Position numbers and translations under genes: made by a program. The notes below the pieces were generated by a model. The model did not search any database. It was not told where the DNA came from and saw nothing but the letters and a program-made list of their open reading frames with translations. Positions 1 to 5,495 of a stretch of 6,902 bases of DNA are shown here, one piece after another; position 1 is the first letter of the stretch; every line of letters starts with the position of its first letter. The stretch spans positions 1-6,902 of the forward strand of contig JADYYZ010000005.1 of the NCBI GenBank assembly GCA_020853405.1, in the 5' to 3' direction. Source of the DNA: Acetobacteraceae bacterium (GTDB lineage: Bacteria; Pseudomonadota; Alphaproteobacteria; Acetobacterales; Acetobacteraceae).

Positions 1-99
1 CCGCCGGCCCTCGGGGCGATAGCGACACCCCTGCACCAGCGCCTCGGCCTGGGCGCGGGTTTCCGTCATCGGCAGCATGACCATCGCGCCGGCATTCAT
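1..99 (-). pseudogene. HpcH/HpaI-family aldolase fragment, 5'-truncated, running off the left edge
   Basis: Reading the minus strand in the frame whose codons begin at positions divisible by 3 gives AGAMVMLPM, then ETRAQAEALV, then CRYRPEGRR up to the window edge. This matches the conserved middle of HpcH/HpaI aldolases (class II pyruvate aldolases such as HpcH, GarL and RhmA), where a VPMV-type strand is followed by a helix and then the RYPPxGxRG motif. In the family this segment lies roughly 95-130 residues in, after an N-terminal half carrying the catalytic His. Here nothing upstream of about base 100 resembles that half in any minus-strand frame, although the frame stays open. I therefore read it as a gene that lost its 5' end. 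The rest would lie left of the window. In-frame ATG codons at 97-99 and 115-117 leave open a short intact ORF, but neither has a clear ribosome-binding site. Confidence 0.5.
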
Positions 100-126
100 G
101 CGGTGGCCCGCAGCCATGTGCACGAT

Positions 127-160
127 CGCATGTATTTTTACGGTTTGGTTACTTTCATCG
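127..160 (+). promoter_or_regulatory. AT-rich patch, possible promoter region of the T1SS operon
   Basis: Bases 131-158 are conspicuously AT-rich (TGTATTTTTA, then GGTTTGGTTACTTTCAT) within DNA that is otherwise about 70% GC. The patch sits 75-100 bases before the first transporter gene, at the divergence point with the minus-strand aldolase fragment. That is where a promoter is expected, but I cannot pick a convincing -35/-10 pair with 16-18 base spacing, so this rests on composition and position only. It could equally be foreign or junction DNA. Confidence 0.25.
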
Positions 161-176
161 GTCACTGTCCCCCAAA

Positions 177-193
177 CCCCCGGCCGCCGGGGG
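177..193 (+). other. Short GC-only inverted repeat in the leader
   Basis: CCCCCGG (177-183) can pair with CCGGGGG (187-193) around a three-base loop. It lies about 40 bases before the first transporter start codon. No T-run follows on the plus strand, so it does not look like an intrinsic terminator. It could be a leader hairpin affecting initiation, or simply chance in very GC-rich DNA. Confidence 0.25.
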
Positions 194-233
194 GTCGGCC
201 GCACGAGCGCAGGAAGTTGGGGGTACCATCAGC

Positions 234-1904
234 GTGTCCAGCCTTGGTGCCGCCAACGCAGGTGCCGCGGGCGCCGCCCCCATCAGCATCACCCGCCTGC
301 TGCGGGCGGTCTCGTTCGACCTGGTCGCGGCATCGCTGCTGATCGGGCTGCTGTCGCTCGCGCTGCCGTTCGCGCTGCTGCATGTCTACGACCGGGTGCT
401 GGCGCAGGCCGGCATCGCCACCTTCTGGATGCTGGCCGCGGGCGTGGCGACGACGATCGTGATGGAAACGGCGCTGCGCATCGCCCGCGGCACCATCATC
501 GCGCGCACCGGCGCGGTGTGGGAAGCAGGCGCCCAGGCGCGCGCGATCGAGAGGCTGCTGCACACGCCGTTGGCCCGCTTCGAACAGCAGGGCCAGGGCG
601 CCTATCTGGAACGCCTGGCCAGCATCGCGACCGTGCGCGACGCCTATTCCGGCGCCGCCTTCCAGACCCTGCTCGACCTGCCGTTCTGCATCCTCTACGT
701 CGCCGCCATCGTGCATCTGTCGCCGCACCTGGCGGCGATTCCGCTGCTGGCCGCCTCGCTGTTCCTGCTGGCCTCGATCTCCGTCGCGCGCGGGGTACGC
801 CGCGCCGTTACCGCCCTGTCGGAAGGCGAGGAGCGGCGCTTCAACATGCTGTGCGACGTGCTGTCGGGCATCCACACCGTCAAGTCACGGGCGCTGGAAC
901 AGCAGATGGCGCGCCGCTACGAGCGGCTGCAGCTGGGCTGCGCCACCGCGCGCGGCCAGCTCGCCGAGATCTCCGCGCAGGGCCAGGGCCTGGCCGTGCT
1001 GCTGGCCAACATCGCCACCGCCGCCACCGCTGCCTTCGGCTGCGTCGAGGTGCTGGAGGGGCGACTGACCGTGGGCGGCCTGGGCGCCTGCCTGATGCTG
1101 ACCGGACGCGCGCTGCAGCCGCTGGGCGGTGCGCTCGGCGTGTTCGCGCGCGCCGAGGTTCTGCGCGGCGCGCGTACCAGGCTGACCGAGATCAACGCGC
1201 TGCCCGACCAGCGGCGCGCGGGCGCGCCGCCGCTTGTGATGCGCCATGGCAGGGTCGAGCTGGAACGGGTACGCGTGCTGGGCGCCGATGGCAGGCCCAT
1301 CCTTTCCGACATCTCGCTGGTGATCGCGCCGGGCAGGTGCATCGGGCTGCGCGGCGCGAACGGCTCCGGCCGCTCGACCTTGCTGCGGCTGCTGCAGGGC
1401 GTTGTTCGCCCGGCATCAGGGCGCGTGCTGCTCGATGGCCAGGACCTGGCACGCGTCGATCCCGAAAGCATCGCCGCTGGCGTGGGCATGATGGCCGCGC
1501 AGGGAGCCCTGGTGCGCGGCACGCTGCTCGAGAACCTGACCATGCACCGCCCCGCGCTGGCCGCACGGGCCCGCGCCGTCGCCGCGGAACTCGGGCTTGA
1601 CCCGCTGGCCGCCACCCTGCCGCAGGGTTACGACACGATGCTGGCCGATGGCACCACGCTGATCTCCTCGGGCGTCGTGCAGATCATCAGCATCGCCCGC
1701 GTGCTGGTGCTGCAGCCCCGCATCCTGCTGTTCGACGAGGCGAACATCCACCTGGACATCGCCAACGACCGCGCCCTGTGCGCGCTGCTGAGGCGGCTTT
1801 CCGGGCACTGCACCATTCTGCTGGTCAGCGACCGGCCTTCCACCCTGGCGCTGGCGAACGAGCGCTACCGGCTTGCCGGCGGCCGCCTGGAGCGGCTTTC
1901 GTGA
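234..1904 (+). CDS. T1SS ABC exporter half 1 (permease-ATPase fusion with degenerate ATP site)
   Basis: Inner-membrane ABC half-transporter of 556 aa, type I secretion class. A transmembrane domain occupies about residues 31-305 (hydrophobic segments near 31-51, 62-82, 143-163, 165-185, 250-271 and 279-300), and the nucleotide-binding domain covers about 337-556. LTVGGLGACLMLTGRALQPL is typical of the last helix in PrtD/LapB-like exporters. There is no N-terminal C39-like domain. The ATPase motifs are altered. Walker A (374-382) is GANGSGRST, with Arg380 for the essential Lys. The signature is ISSGV (477-481) instead of LSGGQ, keeping Ser478 and Gly480. Walker B Asp501/Glu502 are intact. The switch His is Asp533. 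The A-loop aromatic is absent (about Gly350). The aligned Q-loop Gln is Ala. The GTG start at 234 is chosen because it leaves a short N-terminus before helix 1; a purine stretch at 211-223 is a mediocre ribosome-binding site. It overlaps the next gene by 4 bases and is probably its heterodimer partner. Confidence 0.93.
   Translation: MSSLGAANAGAAGAAPISITRLLRAVSFDLVAASLLIGLLSLALPFALLHVYDRVLAQAGIATFWMLAAGVATTIVMETALRIARGTIIARTGAVWEAGAQARAIERLLHTPLARFEQQGQGAYLERLASIATVRDAYSGAAFQTLLDLPFCILYVAAIVHLSPHLAAIPLLAASLFLLASISVARGVRRAVTALSEGEERRFNMLCDVLSGIHTVKSRALEQQMARRYERLQLGCATARGQLAEISAQGQGLAVLLANIATAATAAFGCVEVLEGRLTVGGLGACLMLTGRALQPLGGALGVFARAEVLRGARTRLTEINALPDQRRAGAPPLVMRHGRVELERVRVLGADGRPILSDISLVIAPGRCIGLRGANGSGRSTLLRLLQGVVRPASGRVLLDGQDLARVDPESIAAGVGMMAAQGALVRGTLLENLTMHRPALAARARAVAAELGLDPLAATLPQGYDTMLADGTTLISSGVVQIISIARVLVLQPRILLFDEANIHLDIANDRALCALLRRLSGHCTILLVSDRPSTLALANERYRLAGGRLERLS
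1889..1892 (+). promoter_or_regulatory. Ribosome-binding site inside half 1, setting the GTG start of half 2
   Basis: GGAG lies 8 bases before GTG 1901-1903, and that GTG overlaps the TGA of the preceding gene as GTGA (1901-1904). This spacing supports GTG 1901 over the in-frame ATG at 1910, which would be 17 bases away. The arrangement suggests translational coupling, which would keep the two ABC halves equimolar. Confidence 0.55.
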
Positions 1905-4087
1905 ACGCGATGCCGCCGCCCGACTGGTGGGCGCCCGACGGCGGCCGCGCCGTCCCCCCGGCCTTCGCGCCCGTCGCGCTGGCCGAGGACATCCTGCCGC
2001 GCAACGACCTGGCGGAGATGCTGGGCGCCATCCTGACCGCCACCGGCTGGGCAGGCCAGCCGGAGCACCTGGCCGAGGCGGTGCCGCACATGGCAGGTGC
2101 CCCCGACATCACGGGCCTGCGTAACGCGCTTGCCAACCTGGGCTACAGCACCAGGCTGGAAGGGCGTGCACCGACCACCCTGCACCCGGATGACCTGCCG
2201 GTGGTGCTGCTGCCACGCCGCCGCCCGGCCGCGCTGCTGTATATCGACGCGACCGGCACGGCGCGGCGCTTCGTTGCCGGCGGCAGCGATGCCGAGCCGG
2301 CCGGTTCGCTGGCAACCGGCGGCGCCGCCCTGCTGCGCATCAGCCGCGGCGAGGCGCCGCCGCAGCGCCAGGCGCGCGACTCCTTCACCACGTCGCTGCT
2401 GCGGCGCTTCCGGCCGGCCCTGCCCGCGCTGCTGCTGGCCAGCCTGATGCTGGCGCTGCTGTCCTTGGCCGTGCCGTTCTTCACCATGGCGGTGTTCGAC
2501 ATGCTGGTGGCCGGCCGCACCATCCAGCCGCTGCCGATGCTGGTTTCCGGCCTGTGCGTGGCGCTGGCGTTCGAAGCGGTATTCCGCGGCATCCGCATGC
2601 GCATGCTGGCGCGCATCGGTGCGCGTATCGACAGCCTGATGTCCTCTGCCACCTTCGAGCAGCTGCTGGCGCTGCCGCTCGCCATGACCGAGCGCGCGAG
2701 CCTTTCGGCGCAGGTCGCGCGCGTGCGCGACTTCTCGACCTTGCGGGAATTCTTCACCGGCAGCCTGGCGATGGCGGCGCTTGATGCACCCTGCGCGCTG
2801 GTGCTGGTGCTGGTGCTGGTGCTGATCGGCGGGCCGGTGGCGCTGGCGCCGCTGGGGGCGGCGATGGCGTTCGGGCTGCTGTTCGTGCTGGTACGGGGTG
2901 CGATGCGCCGGCGCGTCGCCACCCTTGCCGTGACCGCCCAGGCACGCGACCAGGTCAGCGGCGAAATCCTGGCCTCGATGCGCCTGCTGCGGGCAACCGG
3001 CAGCGGCAGCATCTGGGCGGCGCGCCAGGCGCGGCACGCGGCCGATGCGGCGATCGCCGCCGCGCGCATCGGCGTGCTGGGCGGCGCGGTCGCGGCGCTG
3101 GGCCAGGCGATCATCGGGCTTTCCGCGCTGGCGGCGATCGCCATCGGCGTGCACGCGGTGCTGGCGGCAACCATGACCGCGGGTGCGCTGATCGCGGCGA
3201 TGATGGTGATCTGGCGCGTGCTGGGGCCGGTGCAGATGGTGTTCACCCTGCTGTCGCGCTGGGAACAGGTGCGCACCAGCATGCGCCAGGCCGACCAGCT
3301 GATGGCGATGCAGCCGGAACGCGAACGCGGCAGCGCGGTGCGCCCGGTCGGCGTCATCCGCGGCGAGGTGACACTCTCGCGCGTCAGCCTGCGTTACCTG
3401 CCGCAGGCCGAACCCGCGCTGCTGGGCGTCAGCCTGGATGTGAAGGCGGGCCAGATGGTCGCCGTCACCGGGCCGTCTGGCGGCGGCAAGACCTCGCTGC
3501 TGCTGACCATCATGGGCTTGCACCGGCCCACCGCCGGCACCGTGCGCATCGATGGGTTCGACATTCGCCGCTTCGACCCGCTGGAGCTGCGCCGCGCCAT
3601 CGCCTATGCGCCGGCGCTGCCGCGGCTGCTGTACGGCACGGTGGCGCAGAACCTGCTGCTGGCGAACCGTGCCGCGACGCGCGCCGAGATGCTGGCGGCC
3701 GCGAAACTCACCGGCCTCGACCGCATGGTGGCGATGCTGCCCGAAGGGTTCGAGACACGCCTGCGCGACAACGCCGCCGCCGTGCTGCCGGCCAGCCTGC
3801 TGGGCCGCCTGTCGTTGACGCGCGCGCTGCTGCGCCCGGCCTCCATCGTGCTGCTGGACGAACCCGCGAACGGGCTCGACGACGATGGCAGCGCCGTCCT
3901 GATGCGCGCGATCGAGCAGCTGCGAGGCCGCGCCACGCTGTTCGTGGTGACGCACCGGCCCAGCCACATCGCGCTGGCTGACCGCGTGCTGCGCCTGGAT
4001 GGCGGCGAACTCAGCGAAGTGCCGCGCAAGCTGGCGCAATCCTCCGTGCCGATCCTGCCGCAGGGTGCTGCGGCGCAAAGGAGCTGA
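1901..4087 (+). CDS. T1SS ABC exporter half 2 with C39-peptidase-like domain
   Basis: Inner-membrane ABC half-transporter of 728 aa from GTG 1901, about the length of LapB or HlyB. Residues about 37-148 match the C39-like domain of T1SS exporters (TGLRNALANLGYSTRLE, then DLPVVLLPRRRPAALLYID). No Cys occurs before residue 219 and no GHF-type His motif is visible, so it should bind unfolded cargo rather than cleave a leader. The transmembrane domain runs about 172-460, with the first helix near 174-196. The nucleotide-binding domain follows: A-loop Tyr499; Walker A GPSGGGKTS with Lys530; Walker B LLDEP with Asp653/Glu654; switch His685 in VVTHR. These four are normal. The signature is not: LPASL (629-633) replaces LSGGQ, losing both Ser and Gly. 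The Q-loop Gln is Ala572. The motifs complement the defects of the preceding gene, so a heterodimer is likely. An upstream in-frame start at 1778 would lie deep inside the preceding gene and is rejected. The stop is 1 base before the HlyD-family gene. Confidence 0.94.
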   Translation: MNAMPPPDWWAPDGGRAVPPAFAPVALAEDILPRNDLAEMLGAILTATGWAGQPEHLAEAVPHMAGAPDITGLRNALANLGYSTRLEGRAPTTLHPDDLPVVLLPRRRPAALLYIDATGTARRFVAGGSDAEPAGSLATGGAALLRISRGEAPPQRQARDSFTTSLLRRFRPALPALLLASLMLALLSLAVPFFTMAVFDMLVAGRTIQPLPMLVSGLCVALAFEAVFRGIRMRMLARIGARIDSLMSSATFEQLLALPLAMTERASLSAQVARVRDFSTLREFFTGSLAMAALDAPCALVLVLVLVLIGGPVALAPLGAAMAFGLLFVLVRGAMRRRVATLAVTAQARDQVSGEILASMRLLRATGSGSIWAARQARHAADAAIAAARIGVLGGAVAALGQAIIGLSALAAIAIGVHAVLAATMTAGALIAAMMVIWRVLGPVQMVFTLLSRWEQVRTSMRQADQLMAMQPERERGSAVRPVGVIRGEVTLSRVSLRYLPQAEPALLGVSLDVKAGQMVAVTGPSGGGKTSLLLTIMGLHRPTAGTVRIDGFDIRRFDPLELRRAIAYAPALPRLLYGTVAQNLLLANRAATRAEMLAAAKLTGLDRMVAMLPEGFETRLRDNAAAVLPASLLGRLSLTRALLRPASIVLLDEPANGLDDDGSAVLMRAIEQLRGRATLFVVTHRPSHIALADRVLRLDGGELSEVPRKLAQSSVPILPQGAAAQRS
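2801..2824 (+). repeat. Hexanucleotide tandem repeat, (GTGCTG)x4, inside a membrane helix
   Basis: Four perfect copies of GTGCTG encode Val-Leu four times at residues 301-308 of the second ABC half, within the segment DAPCAL-(VL)4-IGG, a transmembrane helix. Gain or loss of a unit would keep the frame but lengthen or shorten the helix by two residues. It may simply reflect biased codon use in a Val/Leu-rich helix. Confidence 0.8.
4078..4083 (+). promoter_or_regulatory. Strong Shine-Dalgarno for the HlyD-family gene
   Basis: AAGGAG lies 5 bases before ATG 4089 and overlaps the last codons of the second ABC half. It decides the start: a second ATG at 4155, also beginning ATGAGCCT, has no such site and would remove 22 residues. 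Confidence 0.7.
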
Positions 4088-4088
4088 G

Positions 4089-5429
4089 ATGAGCCTTCGG
4101 AACGCCAGCACGTCCGCCATCGCGCTCGGCGCGCGCCTGCCGCACCCCGCCGCCATGAGCCTGGCGCTGGAGGAGTTCGGCCAGCCACGCCTGGCGCGCG
4201 GCGTGGTCGTCGCCACCGGCCTGCTGCTCGGGCTGTTCCTGGCCTGGACCGCGATCACCAATGTGCCGGAAGTGGCGGTGGCGCCAGGCGCGGTCGCCAC
4301 CGCCGACCCGGTCGCGCCGGTGCAGCACCTGGAAGGCGGCATCATCGAAGCCGTGCTGGTGGCCGATGGCGACAGGGTGCGGGCGGGCCAGCCGCTGCTG
4401 CGCTTCTCCTCCGTCGCCGCGCAGGCGGAACTGGATCAGCTGCGCACGCGCGAGGCGTCGCTGCGCTTCCAGTCGGCGCGGCTGCGCGCCTTCCTGGATG
4501 GCGGCGCCTTCGCCAGCGAGGAGGGCGACTTTCCAAACCTGGCCGCCGACCAGCGCGCGGAACTGGAAGGAAGGCTGCGCGCGAGGCTGGATCGACAGGC
4601 CGTGCTGCGCGAACAGCTGGCGCAGCGCCAGGCCGAGGCGACAACCATCGATGCGCAGCGCGAAGGCGCGCGCAAGCAGTACGAGCTGCAGGCGGGCGAG
4701 CTCGCCTTGCGCGAGAAACTGCTCGACCAGGGCCTGACCACGCGGGTTGCGGTGCTGGAGGTACGGCGCGCCGTGCTGGCCGCGAGCGCCGAGATCGCGC
4801 GCCTGGGCGCCACCGCCGCGGCCAACTCCCGCGCGATCGCCGAGGCGGAGGCGCGGGTGGCGGAAGCGGAATCGGTGGCGCGCGACGAAAGTGCGCGCGA
4901 TCTCAGCCGGGTCAACCTGGAACTGGCCGAGGTGACGGAAGCCGTGCGCCGCGCCTTCGAGCGCGTCGGGCGGCTGACCGTGCTGGCGCCGGCCGACGGC
5001 ACGGTGAAGGGCCTGGCCGCGAAAAGCCCCGGCCAGGTGGTGCAGCCCGGCTTCCTGCTGATGGATATCGTGCCGCGCGACGCGACGTTGCTGGTCGAAG
5101 CCAGGCTGTCGCCGCGCGATGTCGGCTTCGCCCGGGTCGGCCAGCCGGTGACGGTCAAGGTGCAGGCCTTCGACTATTCGCGCTACGGCACGCTGGACGG
5201 CACGCTGGTGAACGTTGCCGCCACCACCACGCCCGACGAGCACGGCCAGCCATACTATGTCGGGCGCATCCAGCTTGACTCCGACCGGCTGGGCCGTGGC
5301 GAGCATGGGCAGAAACTGCTGCCGGGCATGACGGTGCAGGCCGACATCGTGACGGGTGCGAAGACCGTGCTGCAGTACCTGCTGAAGCCCGTCTATGCCG
5401 CGATGAGCGAGAGTTTCCGCGAGCGCTAG
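4089..5429 (+). CDS. HlyD-family T1SS membrane fusion (periplasmic adaptor) protein
   Basis: Adaptor of 446 aa that would bridge the inner-membrane ABC pair to an outer-membrane TolC-type channel. A short cytoplasmic N-terminus is followed by one membrane anchor (about 39-57, VVVATGLLLGLFLAWTAI). The first half of the lipoyl-like domain follows, with the family hallmark QHLEGGIIEAVLVADGD (79-95). A long Glu/Arg/Ala-rich helical hairpin spans about 108-290. The second lipoyl half begins LTVLAPADGTVKGL (296-309) and continues GQVVQPG. The beta-barrel region includes SPRDVGFARVGQPVTVKVQ and DYSRYGTL. The C-terminal part has LLPGMTVQADIVTGAKTVL followed by a basic tail, as in HlyD, LapC and PrtE. 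The length is normal for the family. The strong ribosome-binding site at 4078-4083 and the 1-base gap to the preceding stop place it in the ABC operon. The substrate gene follows, so its partner specificity is probably for that protein. Confidence 0.96.
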   Translation: MSLRNASTSAIALGARLPHPAAMSLALEEFGQPRLARGVVVATGLLLGLFLAWTAITNVPEVAVAPGAVATADPVAPVQHLEGGIIEAVLVADGDRVRAGQPLLRFSSVAAQAELDQLRTREASLRFQSARLRAFLDGGAFASEEGDFPNLAADQRAELEGRLRARLDRQAVLREQLAQRQAEATTIDAQREGARKQYELQAGELALREKLLDQGLTTRVAVLEVRRAVLAASAEIARLGATAAANSRAIAEAEARVAEAESVARDESARDLSRVNLELAEVTEAVRRAFERVGRLTVLAPADGTVKGLAAKSPGQVVQPGFLLMDIVPRDATLLVEARLSPRDVGFARVGQPVTVKVQAFDYSRYGTLDGTLVNVAATTTPDEHGQPYYVGRIQLDSDRLGRGEHGQKLLPGMTVQADIVTGAKTVLQYLLKPVYAAMSESFRER

Positions 5430-5434
5430 AAGCG

Positions 5435-5473
5435 CGCCTCGCCGACGAAGCCGCGCCGCTTCCGGACGAGGCG
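5435..5473 (+). other. Possible nested hairpin between adaptor and substrate genes
   Basis: In the 66-base gap, CGCCTCG (5435-5441) can pair with CGAGGCG (5467-5473). Inside that loop GAAGC (5447-5451) can pair with GCTTC (5458-5462). No T-run follows, so a standard intrinsic terminator is unlikely. It could act as an RNA processing or stability element, or as a partial terminator that sets the ratio of exporter to substrate. Chance pairing in GC-rich DNA is possible. Confidence 0.35.
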
Positions 5474-5481
5474 GCGGGCAC

Positions 5482-5488
5482 GAGAGGG
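5482..5488 (+). promoter_or_regulatory. Shine-Dalgarno for the repetitive substrate gene
   Basis: GAGAGGG ends 7 bases before ATG 5496 and supports that start. The ATG at 5489 opens a frame that stops after four codons, and the ATG at 5503 is in a different, Arg/Pro-rich frame that ends at 5694. Confidence 0.6.
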
Positions 5489-5495
5489 ATGATCC

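Noticed and set aside
77..1600. Long plus-strand open frame overlapping the first ABC gene in another frame
   Set aside because: The translation is dominated by Arg, Ala, Gly and Pro with no domain or membrane pattern. It is a frame shadow of the ABC gene at 234-1904, as expected at this GC content.
1778..1900. N-terminal extension of the second ABC half from an upstream start at 1778
   Set aside because: It would overlap the ATPase domain of the preceding gene by over 120 bases and adds non-family residues; GTG 1901 has a spaced GGAG and the GTGA overlap.
234..1904. First ABC gene as a decaying pseudogene because of its altered ATPase motifs
   Set aside because: The frame is intact over 556 codons, Walker B and the membrane helices are preserved, and its defects are matched by reciprocal changes in the next gene. 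Selection for a heterodimer explains this better than decay.
1865..4345. 826-codon open frame on the minus strand across the second ABC gene
   Set aside because: Gln/Arg/His/Ala-rich low-complexity translation with no recognisable fold, antisense to a gene with clear motifs.
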